From Neodontobutis hainanensis (taxonomy: Eukaryota > Chordata > Actinopteri > Gobiiformes > Odontobutidae): a DNA stretch of 64,000 nucleotides. Of this stretch, positions 50,201 through 60,370 are shown in pieces. A program made the translations under genes and the position numbers. The notes beneath the pieces were generated by a model that searched no databases, was not told the origin of the DNA, and saw only the letters and a program-made list of their open reading frames with translations. The stretch spans positions 62,001-126,000 of the forward strand of contig JALDNG010000464.1 in assembly GCA_024349245.1 (NCBI GenBank). The letters are read 5' to 3'. The stretch's first letter is position 1; the number at the start of each line of letters is the position of its first letter.

Positions 50201-53200
50201 GACGTTTATAAGAAAAGACTGTAGACATGCAGTAGAACAGACTGTAGATGAGTAGTAGTACAGACTGTAGACTTGCATTTGAACAGAATGTAGATGTGCA
50301 TTAGAACAGACTGTAGATGTGCATTAAAACAGACTGTAGACATGCAGTAGAACAGACTGCAGTAGAGCAGAGGTAAAGAATGTAAACTGGCATTAGAACA
50401 GACTGTTGAGGTGCAGTTGAAAAGATTGTAGACGTGCAGTAATACAGACTGTAGACGAGCATTAGAACAGACTGTAGAAGTGCAGTAGTACAGACTGTAG
50501 ATGTGCAGTAGAACATACTGTAGACGTTTATTAGAACAGACTGTAGATTAGCAGTAGTACAGATTTTAGACTTGCATTAGAACAGACTGTATATGAGTAT
50601 TAGAAAACACTCTAGACATGATTTAGAACAGACTGTAGAGGTGCAGTAATACATACTGTAGACGAGCATTAGAACAGACTGTAGACCTGCAGTAGAAGAG
50701 ATCGTAGATGAGCAGTAGTACAGAATGTAGACTCACATTAGAACAGACTGTAGATAAGCATTAGAATAGACTTTAGAAGTGCAGTAGTAAAGACTGTAGA
50801 TGTGCAGTAGAATAGACTGTAGATGTTTATAAGAAAAGACTGTAGATGTGCAGTAGAACAGACTGTAGATGAGCAGTAGTACAGACTGTAGACTTGCATT
50901 AGAACAGACTGTAGATGTGCATTAGAACAGACCTGTAGATGTGCAGTAAAACAGACTGTAGACATGCAGTAGAACAGACTGCAGTAGAGCAGAGGTAAGG
51001 ACTGTAAACTGGCATTAGAACAGACTGTTGAGGTGCAGTTGAAAAGACTGTAGATGTGCATTAGAAGAGACTGTAGATGTACAATAAAACAGACTGTAGA
51101 CGAGCATTAGAACAGACTAAAGACTGTAGACGTTTATTATAACAGACTGTAGACATGCAGTAGAACAGACTGCAGTAGAGCAGAGGTAAAGAATGTAAAC
51201 TGGCATTAGAACAGACTGTTGAGGTGCAGTTTAAAAGACTGTAGACGTGCAGTAGAACAGACCGTAAATGAGCAGTAGTACAGGCTGTACACTTGCATTA
51301 GAACAGACTGTAGATGAGCAGTAGTACAGATTATAGACTTGCATTAGAACAGACTGTAGATGTGCATTATAACAGACTGAAGATATGCAGTAAAACAGAC
51401 TGTAGACGTGCAGTAGAACAGACTGCAGTAGAGCAGAGGTACAGACTGTAAACTGGCATTAGAAGAGACTGTTGAGGTGCAGTTGAAAAGACTGTAGACG
51501 TGCAGTTAAACAGACTGTAGATGTGCATTTAAAAAGACTGTAGACGTACAATACAACAGACTGTATACGAGCATTAGAACAGACTGTAGACATCTAGTAG
51601 AACAGACTGTAGATGTGCAGTAGTACAGACTAAAGACATGCATTAGAACAGACTGTGGACGAGCATTAGAACAGACTATCGACTGTAGACGTTTATTTCA
51701 ACAGACTGTAGAAATGCACTAGAACAGACCATAAATGAGCAGTAGTACAGACTATAGACTTGCATTAGAACAGACTGTAGATGTGCATTAGAAACAGACT
51801 TTAGAAGTGCAGTAGTAGAGACAGTAGATGTGTAGTAGAAAAGACTGTAGACATTTATCAGAACAGACTGCAGACATGCAGTAGAACAGACTGCAGACAT
51901 GCAGTTGAACAGACTGTAGGCAAGCATTAGAACAGACTGTAAATGTCCAGTAGAACAGACTGACAATGTGCAGAAGAATAGGCTATAGAGGTGCAGTAGT
52001 ACAGACTGTAGACGAGCATTAGAACAGACTGTATATGAATATTAGAAAACACTGTAGACATGCTTTAGAAAGGACTGTAGAAATGTAGTAGTTCAGACTG
52101 TAGATGAGCATTAGAACAGACTCTATATGAGTATTAGAAAACACTACCAGAAATGCTTTATAACAGACTGTAGAGGTGCAGTAATACAGACTGTAGACGA
52201 GCATTAAAAAAGACTGTAGAAGTGCAGTAGTACAAACTGTAAATGTGCAGAACAGACTGTAGACGTTTATTAAAGAGATTGTAGACGTGCAGTAGAACAG
52301 ACTGTAGATGTGCAGTAGAACAGACAGTAGACGTTTATAAGAACAGACTGTAGACCTGCAAAAGAACAGATCGTAGATGAGCAGTAAAAGAAACTATAGA
52401 TTTGCATTAGAACAGACTGTAGAACTGACTGTAAACGAGCATTAGAACAGACTGTAAACGTCCAATAGAACAGACTTACAATGTTCAGAAGAATAGACTG
52501 TAGAGATGCAGTAGTACAGACTGTAGACGAGCATTAGAACCGACTGTATATGTGCATTAGAACAGACTTTAGAAGTGCAGTAGTAGAGACTGTAGATGTG
52601 TAGTAGAACAGACTGTAGACGTTTATCAGAACAGACTGTAGACGTGCAGTAGAACAGACTGTAGATGAGCAGTAGTACAGACTGTAGACTTGTATTAGAA
52701 CAGACTGTAGATGTGCATTAGAACAAACTATAGATGTGCAGTAGAAAAGACTGTAGACGATTATTAGAACAGACTGTAGACCTGCACTAGAACAGACCTT
52801 AGATGAGCAGTAGTACAGACTAAAGACTTTAATTAGAACAGACTGTAGATATACATTAGAACAGACTTTAGAAGTGCAGTAGTAGAGACTGTAGATGTGT
52901 AGTAAAAAAGACTGTAGACATTTATCACAACAGACTGTAGATGTGCAGTAGAACAGACTGTAGACGTGCAGTAGAACAGACTGTAGATGAGCAGTAGTAC
53001 AAACTGTAGACTTGCATTAGAACAGACAGTAGATGTGCATTAGAACAGACTGTAGATGTGCAGTAGAACAGACTGTAGACGTTTATCAGAACAGACTGTA
53101 GACGTGCAAAAGAACAGACGATAGATGAGCAGTAAAACAGACTAGAAACTTGCATTAGAACAAACTGTAGAACTGACTGTAGACGAGCATTAGAACTAAC

Positions 53201-53567
53201 TGTAAACGTCCAGTAGAACAGACTGACAATGTGCAGAAGAATAGACTGTAGAGATGCAGTAGTACAGACTGTAGACGAGCATTAGAACAGACTGTTTATG
53301 AGTATTATAAAACACTCTAGACATACTTTAGAAAAGACTGTAGAAGTGCAGTAGATCAGACTGTAGACGAGCATTAGAACAAACTCTATATGAGTATTAA
53401 AAAAACACTCTAGACATGCTTTAGAACAGATTGTAGAGGTGCAGTAATAGAGACTATTGACTTGCATTAGAACAGAATGTAGATGTTCATTAGAACAGAC
53501 TTTAGTAGAGCAGTAGTACAGACTGTAAACTGGCATTAGAACAGACTGTAGAGGTGCAGTTGAACAG

Positions 53568-54310
53568 ACTATATATGTGCAGTTGAACAGACTTCAGAGC
53601 AGCAGTAGTAGAGACTCTAGATTGGCTTTAGAACTGACTGTAGACGAGCATTAGAAGAGACTGCAAACGTCCAGTAGAACAGACTGACAATGTGCAGAAG
53701 AATAGACTGTAGAGATGCAGTAGTACAGACTGTAGACGTGCATTAGAACAGACTGAATATGAGTATTAGAAAACACTCAAGACATACTTTAGAAAAGACT
53801 GTAGAAGTGCAGTAGTTCAGACTGTAGACGAGCATTAGAACAGACTCTATAGGAGTATTAAGAAAAAACACTCTAGACATGCTTTAGAACAGATTGTAGA
53901 GGTGCAGTTGTTCAGACTGTAGACGAGCATTAGAACAGACTGTATATGAGTATTAGAAAACACTCTAGACATGCTTTAGAACAGATTGTAGAGGTGCAGT
54001 AATAGAGACTATTGACTTGCATTAGAACAGATTGTAGATGTTCATTAGAATAGACTTTAGCAGAGCAGTAGTACAGACTATATATGTGCAGTTGAACAGA
54101 CTTCAGAGCAGCAGTAGTAGAGACTCTAGATTGGCTTTAGAACTGACTGTAGACGAGCATTAGAAGAGACTGCAAACGTCCAGTAGAACAGACTGACAAT
54201 GTGCAGAAGAATAGACTGTAGAGATGCAGTAGTACAGACTGTAGACGTGCATTAGAACAGACTGAATATGAGTATTAGAAAACACTCTAGACATGCTTTA
54301 GAACAGACTG
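53568..54310 (+). repeat. 509-bp offset block duplication near the right end of family B
   Basis: The run starting ACTATATATGTGCAGTTGAA at 53568 recurs at 54077. It is followed in both copies by the same chain of subtypes (AGCAGCAGTAGTAGAGAC, TTGGCTTTAG, GACTGCAAACGTCC, GACTGAATATGAG). The first copy is followed by extra units before the second begins. Confidence 0.8.
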
Positions 54311-54370
54311 TAGAGGTGCAATAGTTCAGACTGTAGACGAGCATTAGAACAGACTGTAAACGTCCAGTAG

Positions 54371-55101
54371 GACTCTCTGTCTAGTCTCTCTGTCTCCTCT
54401 GCCTCCTCTGGTCTCTCTGCCTCCTCTGCCTCCTCTGGTTTCTCTGTGGCCTCTGCCTCCTCTTGTCTCTCTGTGTCCTCTGCCTCCTCTGGTCTCTCTG
54501 TCTCCTTAGCCTCCACTGGTCTCTCTGTGGCCTCTGCCTCCACTGGTCTCTCTGTGTTCTCTGCCTCCACTGGTCTCTCTGTGACCTATGCCTCCACTGG
54601 TCTCTCTCTGGCCTCTGCCTCCTCTGGTCACTCTGTCTCCTCTTCTTCCTCTGGTCTCTCTGTGGCCGCTGCCTCCTCTGGTCTCTCTGTGGCATCTGCC
54701 TTTTCTGGTCTTTCTGCCTCCTCTGCCTCCTCTGGTTTCTCTGTGGCCTCTGCCTCCTCTGGACTCTCTGCCTCCTCTGGTCTCTCTGTGGCCTATGCCT
54801 CCTCTGGTCTCTCTGCGGCCTCTGCCTCCTCTGGTCTCTCTGTGAACTCTGCCTCCTCTGGTCTCTCTGTGGCCTCTGCCTCCTCTGGTCTCTCTGTCTC
54901 CCTTGCCTCCACTGGTCTCTCTGCCTCCTATGGTCTCTCTGTGACCTCTGCATCCTCTGGTCTCTCTGCTTCCTCTGGTCTCTCGGTGGCCTATGTACCT
55001 CTGGTCTCTCTGCCTCCTCTGCCTTCTCTGGTCTCTCGGCCTCCTCTGGTCTCTCTGTCTCTCTGCCTCCTCTGGTCTTTCTGTGGCCTCTGCCTCCTCT
55101 G
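54371..55101 (-). repeat. 27-bp minisatellite (family A), reverse orientation, block 3
   Basis: The + strand here reads GGCCTCTGCCTCCTCTGG, the reverse complement of family A. The transition from forward family B is abrupt at CCAGTAG/GACTCTCTG. Long open frames on both strands are again repeat artefacts. The block is split from its continuation at 60371-60511 by the 5.3-kb hAT-like insertion. Confidence 0.93.
55094..55101. repeat. Left 8-bp target duplication of the hAT-like element
   Basis: CTCCTCTG directly precedes CAGTGTTG and recurs at 60371-60378 directly after CAACACTG. The octamer is also the commonest word of the host minisatellite, so the match alone is weak. Its exact position against both termini is what supports it. 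Confidence 0.65.
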
Positions 55102-55209
55102 CAGTGTTGGGAAAGTTCACTTTCTACAAGAACTAGTTCAAAGTTCAGTTCACACATTTTAAAATGAACTAGTTCAGTTCATAGTTCAAACTTTCAAACA
55201 ACAGACAAC

Positions 55210-56437
55210 ATGGATGCATCAAGCAACATTATAGATAATGGTCACTCACTATTTCTTACTGCAAAAACTGAAAAAGAAATTATAGAAATTGTTAACAAAG
55301 TAAAAGTAAAAGATCTACTGACTGGAATGACCTTGACATGAGTATAATTAAAAAAGTATTAAGGAATATAGCCAATCCTTTAACTCACATATGTAATCAA
55401 TCTCTCAGCACAGGTAAATTTCCTAAATTAATGAAGATTGCCAAGGTCGCTCTAATCTATAAAAATTATGATAGTCATCAGTTTACAAATTACAGACCAA
55501 TTTCTATACTCCCACAGCTATCAAAAATCTTAGAAAAGATTTTTGTTGCCCGTTTAAATAGTTTTATAGATAAGCATAACCTACTTAGCGATAGTCAATA
55601 TGGCTTTAGAAATAACAGATCAATTTCAGATCAAGATTCACTTGCATTAATTGACCTCATGGAGGAAATAACTGATAAAATAGACAACAAGATGCATTCT
55701 ATAGGCATTTTCATAGATCTCCAGAAAGCCTTTGATACAATAGATCACAAAATACTTCTAAAAATATTCTACAAATATGGGGTGAGGGGGATTGCACATG
55801 ATTGGGTGGAATCTTACTTGTATAACAGACAACAATATGTGCAGATGGGTGAATATAGGTCAGAATGGAGGAGTATAGTATGTAAAGTACCTCAATGATG
55901 AGTCTTAGGACCAAAACTGTTTCTATTATATATAAATGACATTTGTAATGTATCCACAAAATTAAAATTTATATTATTCACTGATGAAACTACAATCTTA
56001 GGTTCTGGCAAAGATCAACAGCTTCTTGTGATATAAATCACAACAGAATTATCTAAAGTTAAAGATTGGTTCCATAGGAACAAACTATCATTAAATGTAT
56101 CGAAAACAAAAATGATGCTATTTGGGAAATGTAGAAGGTAGGAGCAAATCCAAATCTTTCTAAATAATGTGAATATTGAATGTATAAAACAGTATAATTT
56201 TTTGGGTGTGATTCTGAGTCACAATGTTAGCTGGAGACCACAAATTACCAATATTTGTTCAAAAATAGCAAAAAATATAGCATTAATGAGGATGTGTAAA
56301 TAATTGTTAGATCACAAAGGTCTTTTTATCCTGTATTGCTCCCTTATCCTGCCATATATCACTTACTGTGCTGAGATCTGGGGGAATACCTATGATAGTC
56401 ATTTACTACCTTTATATAGATTGCAAAAAAAGCCATC
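55210..56437 (+). pseudogene. LINE reverse transcriptase, N-terminal part, disrupted
   Basis: A degraded reverse transcriptase that once copied its own RNA at the chromosomal target. A frameshift near 55305 joins an upstream stretch (ending EIIEIVNKVK) to the main open frame, 55338-55898. That frame shows NYRPIS (residues 51-56), QYGFRNNRS (87-95) and palm motif A FIDLQKAFD (125-133). Two adjacent stop codons then interrupt motif B (VPQ, stop, stop, VLGPKLFLLYIND). Motif C, normally F(A)DD, reads FTDE, so a catalytic aspartate is lost. More stops follow (near 56033, 56140 and 56298), then the connector YCSLILPYITYCAEIWG. A frameshift in the A-run near 56425 precedes the insertion of the Rex3-like element. 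Confidence 0.85.
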
Positions 56438-56449
56438 AGAATTGTACAT
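56438..56449. repeat. Left 12-bp target-site duplication of the Rex3-like LINE
   Basis: AGAATTGTACAT here is identical to 58827-58838. Removing the sequence between them rejoins the outer LINE reading (KKAIRIVHN, after correction of the A-run shift), which confirms the insertion boundaries. Confidence 0.95.
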
Positions 56450-56549
56450 CTACCGTGGGCCCACCACCTGCTGGAGGAACCGTAAGGGGCCGGTGCAATG
56501 TGGATTGGGTGGCAGTCGAAGGCGGGAGCCTCGACGACCCAATCCCCGG

Positions 56550-57540
56550 ACACAGAATCTGGCTCTAGGGACATGGAATGTCACCTCGCTGGCGGGTAAG
56601 GAGCCTGAGCTTGTGCGGGAGGTTGAGAGATACCGACTAGAGATAGTCGGGCTCACCTCTACGCACAGCTTGGGCTCTGGAACCCAAATCCTTGAGACTC
56701 TCCACTACTCTGGAGTTGCCTGCAGTGAGAGACGGCGGGCCGGTGTGGGTTTGCTCATTGCCCCCCGGCTCAGCCGCCATGTGTTGGAGTTCACCCCGGT
56801 GAACGAGAGGGTCGCTTCCCTGCGCCTTCGGGTCGGGGATAGGTCTCTCACTGTTGTTTGTGCTTACGGGCCAAATGGCAGTGCAGAGTACCCGGCCTTC
56901 TTGGAGTCTCTGGGAGGGGTGCTGGAAAGTGCTTCAACCGGGGACTCCATCGTTCTACTGGGGGACTTCAACGCTCATGTGGGCAGCGACAGAGACACCT
57001 GGAGGGGCGTTATTGGGAGGAACGGCCCCCCTGATCTTAACCCGAGTGGTGTTCTGTTATTGGACTTCTGTGCTAGCAACAGTTTGTCCATAACGAACAC
57101 CATGTTCAAGCATAAGGGTGTCCATCAGTGCACGTGGCACCAGGACACCCTAGGCAGGAGGTCGATGATCGACCTTGTAGTTGTTTCATATGACCTCCGA
57201 CCGTATGTCTTGGACACTCGGGTGAAGAGAGGGGCGGAGCTGTCAACTGATCACCACCTGGTGGTGAGTTGGATCCGATGGCGGGGGAGAAGGCGGGACA
57301 GACTTGGCAGACCCAAACGTACTGTGAGGGTCTGTTGGGAACGTTTGGCCGAATCCCCTGTCAGACAGATCTTCAACTCCCACCTCCGACAGAGCTTCGA
57401 CCAGATTCCGAGGGAGACTGGAGACATTGAGTCTGAGTGGACCATGTTCTCCACCTCCATTGTCGACGCAGCCACTCGAAGCTGTAGCCGCAAAGTCTCC
57501 GGTGCCTGTCGTGGCGGCAATCCGAACCCGGTGGTGGACA
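56550..57540 (+). pseudogene. AP-type endonuclease domain of the Rex3-like LINE
   Basis: The endonuclease would nick the target DNA to prime reverse transcription. The open frame runs 56304-57611, but its first ~45 codons belong to the outer LINE and reading is fused across the insertion junction. Counting from 56304, visible motifs are LGTWNVTSL (residues 88-96), VGLTSTHS (115-122), CAYGPN (186-191), GDFNAH (220-225, metal and phosphate contacts), RRSMID (285-290) and STDHHLVVS (314-322, the catalytic SDH triad region). The domain itself looks intact. Past about codon 405 the frame drifts off (NPVVDTGSK), while the authentic continuation TRWWTPEVREAV lies in another frame, so one or two bases were gained or lost near 57525. 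Confidence 0.85.
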
Positions 57541-58400
57541 CCGGAAGTAAGGGAGGCCGTCAAGCTGAAGAAGGAGACCTATCGAGCCTGGTTGGCTTGT
57601 GGGACTCCTGAGGCAGCTGATAGGTACCGGCAGGCCAAGCGGGCTGCAGCACGGGTGGTTGTGGAGGCAAAAACTCGGGTCTGGGAGGAGTTCGGTGAGG
57701 CCATGGAAAACTATTGGTCGGCCTCAAAGAAATTCTGGCAAACCGTCCGGCGCCTCAGGAGGGGGAAGCAGTGCCCTGCCAACACTGTTTACAGTTGAGG
57801 TGGGAATCTGCTGACCACAACTGAGGATATTGTTGGACGGTGGAAGGAATATTTCAAGGATCTCCTTAACCCCACCGTCACGTCTTCCACAGAGGAAGCA
57901 GAGGCTGAGTGCTCAGAGGTGGAATCGTCCATTACTCGGGCTGAAGTCACTGAGGTAGTTGGGAAGCTCCTCGGTGGCAAGGCACTGGGGGTGGATGAGA
58001 TACGCCCTGAGTACCTCAAGTCTCTGGATGTTGTGGGGCTGTCTTGGCTGACACGCCTCTGCAACATCGCGTGGTGTTTGGGGACAGTACCTCTGGACTG
58101 GCAGACCGGGGTAGTGGTCCCTCTTTTTAAGAAGGGGGACCGGAGGGTGTGTTCCAACTACAGAGGGATCACACTCCTCAGCCTCCCCGGGAAAGTCTAT
58201 GCCAGGGTACTGGAGAGGAGAATGCGGCCGATAGTCGAACCTCAGATCCAGGAGGAACAATGCGGTTTTCGTCCCGGTCGTGGAACACTGGAGCAGCTCT
58301 ATACCCTCTCCAGGGTGCTGGAGGGTTTATGGGAGTTTGCCCAACCAGTCCACATGTGCTTTGTGGATCTGGAGAAGGCATTCGACTGTGTCCCTCGTGG
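57500..58400 (+). pseudogene. Reverse transcriptase, N-terminal half, of the Rex3-like LINE
   Basis: The polymerase reading frame continues from the endonuclease in a shifted frame. It starts TRWWTPEVREAVKLKK and passes an in-frame TGA at 57796-57798 (VYS, stop, GGNLL). It then shows the fingers and palm signatures PLFKKGDRRVCSNYRGITLL (57919 frame, residues 68-87), EEQCGFRPGRGT (112-123) and motif A FVDLEKAFD (148-156). It ends abruptly after CVPRG near 58401, where the next family residues (motifs B and C, with the FADD box) are absent. The sequence CCTCGTGGTGCCTCGTGG at about 58393-58410 is a short direct repeat at the break. Confidence 0.85.
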
Positions 58401-58430
58401 TGCCTCGTGGTCACCTGTTCCTGGTGAATT

Positions 58431-58811
58431 TTGGTACAGGCGGCCGAAATGAGCTTTCTCCGCAGAGTGGCGGGGCGCTCCCTTAGAGATAGGGTGAGGA
58501 GCTCGGTCACTCGGGAGGAGCTCAAAGTAGAGCCGCTGCTCCTTCACATCGAGAGGAGCCAGCTGAGGTGGCTCGGGCATCTGTTTCGGATGCCTCCCGG
58601 ACGCCTCCCTAGGGAGGTGTTCTGGGCATGTCCCACTGGAAGGAGACCTCGGGGAAGACCTAGGACACGCTGGAGGGACTATGTCTCTCGGCTGGCCTGG
58701 GAACGCCTCGGTATCCCCCCGGAAGAGCTGGAGGAAGTGTCTGGGGAGAGGGAAGTCTGGGCTTCTCTACATAGACTGCTGCCCCGCGACCCGGCCCCGG
58801 ATAAGCAGTAG
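58431..58811 (+). pseudogene. C-terminal domain of the Rex3-like LINE polyprotein
   Basis: After the deletion, reading resumes with VQAAEMSFLRRVAGRSLRDR. It continues through LRWLGHLFRMPPGRLPREVF, GRRPRGRPRTRWRDYV and ends RDPAPDKQ at a TAG shortly before the GATG tail. The basic RPRGRPRTRW segment and the LGH..R.MP pattern are typical of the region after the polymerase in this group. The domain is open over 127 codons, in a different frame from the preceding polymerase half. Confidence 0.82.
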
Positions 58812-58826
58812 AAGATGGATGGATGG

Positions 58827-58838
58827 AGAATTGTACAT
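58827..58838. repeat. Right 12-bp target-site duplication of the Rex3-like LINE
   Basis: AGAATTGTACAT, identical to 56438-56449. It follows the GATG repeats directly; the outer LINE continues from here. Confidence 0.95.
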
Positions 58839-59150
58839 AATGTTGGTTATGGGGACCATACCAACACACTGTTCCTAAAATCACAAACTCTTAAACTTGA
58901 AGAAATAGTAAAATTTAAATCTATTATAATGATATATAAGGCCAGGAATAATATATTATCTAATAACATTCAAAAAATGTTTTCTACGAGAGAGGGGCGA
59001 TATAACCTACGGGGAGAATTAAATTTGAAAGAACAGTGTGTTCGTACCACCCTAAAGAGCCAGTTTATCACGCGAAGGGGAGTGAAATTATAGAATGAAC
59101 TGGACGACAATTTGAAAAAATTTAGCAAGCAAAATACAATTTAAAAAAAC
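58839..59150 (+). pseudogene. C-terminal part of the outer LINE reverse transcriptase
   Basis: This is the continuation of the outer LINE after the nested insertion. It reads NVGYGDHTNTLFLKSQ, then KLEEIVKFKSIIMIYKARNN, then LRGELNLKEQCVRTTLKS. It stops at TAG (59091-59093), where the family would normally have a tryptophan (VKLW to VKL, stop, NELD), and then drifts into noncoding sequence. The segment before the insertion (ending LQKKAIRIV once the A-run shift is corrected) joins smoothly to this one, showing that the two parts were a single coding sequence. Confidence 0.8.
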
Positions 59151-59534
59151 AGTATAAAATGAACATCTTTAAGAGATATGCTTTAGAAAATTGACTTTGG
59201 GCACTTTTCAGGGCCGATCTAAAATAGTTGAACGATGATGGTTGGTTGATTAATCAATTGATTATGTGTTGGTTGATTGACTAACTAGCAAAACATTAAT
59301 TGAATATATGTTGACTGATTGTATATGAACTATACCAAAAGAAAGATTAAGTCTGTGTGTACACTTCATAATTTGACAGCTGTAAAAAATAAAATGAGAT
59401 GGGGAAGGCACACATAAGCTACAGCTTCAGCCTACTCCCTTTGGGCTCTGTACAACAATATAGTATGTATTTATGTAATGAAAATGTATAAAAATGTATT
59501 GAGGAAAAAAAAAAGAAAGCCTAAATAAATAAAC

Positions 59535-59559
59535 TAAAAAAAAAAAAAAAAAAAAAAAA
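59535..59559 (+). other. Poly(A) tail of the outer LINE
   Basis: A run of 25 A follows AATAAATAAACT. It marks the 3' end of the retrotransposed outer LINE; hAT-like sequence resumes at CTTCAAAATTTTG. Confidence 0.85.
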
Positions 59560-60308
59560 CTTCAAAATTTTGAACTAAGTTCACAGTTCCAAAAATGAAC
59601 TATTTCTTAGTTCTTTTTTTCTATGTTGCTGCGAGCTATTATTTTTCAAAATTATTGCCAGAGCCCATATACAGTAGAATCACAGACAGCAATTATTTTA
59701 TCAGTTTTAACAATGAAGCTATGTGTCAGATTTCATCTTCATATCCAATTTTGAATCCTTATCAAACCAGGGTTTACATTAGCATTGAGGGGAGAGCATT
59801 TCCCCATTGTTTTAATGCTTTAATGGTTTGTTGCTGCCCATTCACTGCACACTAGTAGCAACTGCTGGTTTCAACCCTACAGTACATTCTCAAAAACAAG
59901 AGGAAAACGTGCTGCTTGAATGGTCTTTTTTAATGAGGAATTATTAAAAGAAAAACAGGACAGTAATCATTAAGGTTCAATCATACAATTCTTTTAAATG
60001 ATCATACGCCTTGTTACGTGCTGCTGCTCCATGCTATCTTTTTTTTTTTTTTTTTGATGACGCTTCACGCATGCGGCGGACGGCAGGGCGACACTTGTGG
60101 CTGGTGTTGCCAGATTTGGTGTTTTTCCACTACATATTGAGACCCGTTTGTGGTGTGTTTTAGCCGGGTTTTCACCTGGAAGGCTCTGTAGAAATCTGGC
60201 ACCCTATTGAACGAAGAGCATGCCATTCACAGACACCAGAATGAACGAGTTCACAGTTACGTTCATTAGGGAGTAATACAGCACGTTCAGTTCACGTTTG
60301 CCCAAAAT

Positions 60309-60369
60309 AGTGTTGTGCCTGAACGCGTTCATTGAACGATAGTTCATGAACACGTTCAGGCACAACACT
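60309..60369. repeat. Terminal hairpin of the hAT-like element
   Basis: AGTGTTGTGCCTGAACGCG at the left arm pairs with the reverse complement of the element's last ~28 bases (GAACACGTTCAGGCACAAC) across a short loop. Mismatches are few. The right terminus of the element is therefore itself a fold-back, and the left terminus resembles only its outer ~8 bases. Confidence 0.8.
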
Positions 60370-60370
60370 G

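Larger units (their letters stand above)
29440..54370 (+). repeat. 23-bp minisatellite (family B), forward-sense main array
   Basis: About 25 kb holding roughly 1,050 units, interrupted only by insertions at 42909-43388 and 47138-47433. Units share the core ACAGACTGTAG and mostly end in GCAGTAGA, GCATTAGA or GCAGTAGT. Recognisable subtypes follow one another in a recurrent order, giving an approximately 253-bp (11-unit) higher-order repeat. That order includes AGAGCAGCAGTAGT, ATTGGCTTTAGA, GAAACGTCCAGTAGA-like, GACAATGTGCAGAAGA, ATATGAGTATTAGA and ACACTCTAGACATGC types. Good examples lie at 44240-44500 and 53550-53900. No gene is present; the short open frames with YSLFYCTSTVCS-like repeats are translations of the unit in three successive frames. 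Confidence 0.95.
56450..58826 (+). mobile_element. Rex3-like (RTE-clade) LINE, defective copy
   Basis: This 2,377-bp insertion carries an AP-type endonuclease followed by a reverse transcriptase and ends in three tandem GATG units (58814-58825). It is flanked by an exact 12-bp target duplication. From established descriptions, a GATG-repeat 3' end, short 3' UTR and short target duplications are hallmarks of Rex3, an RTE-clade LINE widespread in teleosts. The copy is dead: a frameshift between endonuclease and polymerase (near 57525), an in-frame TGA at 57796-57798, and an internal deletion near 58400-58435 that removes most of the polymerase palm. It is GC-rich compared with the outer LINE around it. 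Confidence 0.8.
55199..59559 (+). mobile_element. 5'-truncated LINE (CR1/L2/Jockey-like), split by a Rex3-like LINE
   Basis: This element lies inside the hAT-like sequence and starts within the reverse-transcriptase region, so the endonuclease and 5' end are missing. It ends in a short 3' UTR and a run of 25 A (59535-59559), preceded by AATAAATAAAC. The flanks share an imperfect AAACTTTCAAA/AAACTTCAAA pair, a possible target duplication with one indel. The coding part resumes after the nested element at 58839. The polymerase resembles Jockey/CR1/L2-type enzymes by its motifs, but I cannot assign the clade from memory with confidence. Confidence 0.75.
55102..60370. mobile_element. hAT-like non-autonomous element carrying nested LINEs
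   Basis: The outermost insertion begins CAGTGTTGGGAAAG and ends GGCACAACACTG. The terminal CAGTGTTG/CAACACTG pair and 8-bp flanking repeats fit the hAT superfamily. Without the LINEs inside it the element is about 0.9 kb: 55102-55198 on the left and 59560-60370 on the right. The right part includes repeated GAACTAGTTC or GTTCAGTTCA-like motifs, an inverted pair around TTGCCAGATTTGG (60109) and AAATCTGGCACCC (60191), a poly(T) tract near 60041-60056 and a terminal hairpin. An 86-codon open frame at 59595-59855 is not recognisable and I do not call it a gene. No transposase is present. Confidence 0.7.

Noticed and set aside
29440..54370. Perfect palindrome around the telomere-type tract (recent fold-back)
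   Set aside because: Reverse-complementing the left arm next to 29419 does not match the first units of the right arm beyond the general 23-bp consensus.
54300..55162. Host exon at the 23-bp/27-bp junction (frame MCELNFELVLVESELSQH running into arginine-rich repeat)
   Set aside because: The N-terminal part is antisense of the hAT-like left end and the rest is minisatellite; no independent coding signal.
57243..57563. Minus-strand frames overlapping the Rex3-like endonuclease
   Set aside because: They are antisense shadows of the GC-rich endonuclease coding strand.
59595..59855. 86-codon open frame in the hAT-like element as a transposase remnant
   Set aside because: No DDE or dimerisation motif or other recognisable hAT feature is visible, and the length is compatible with chance in AT-rich sequence.
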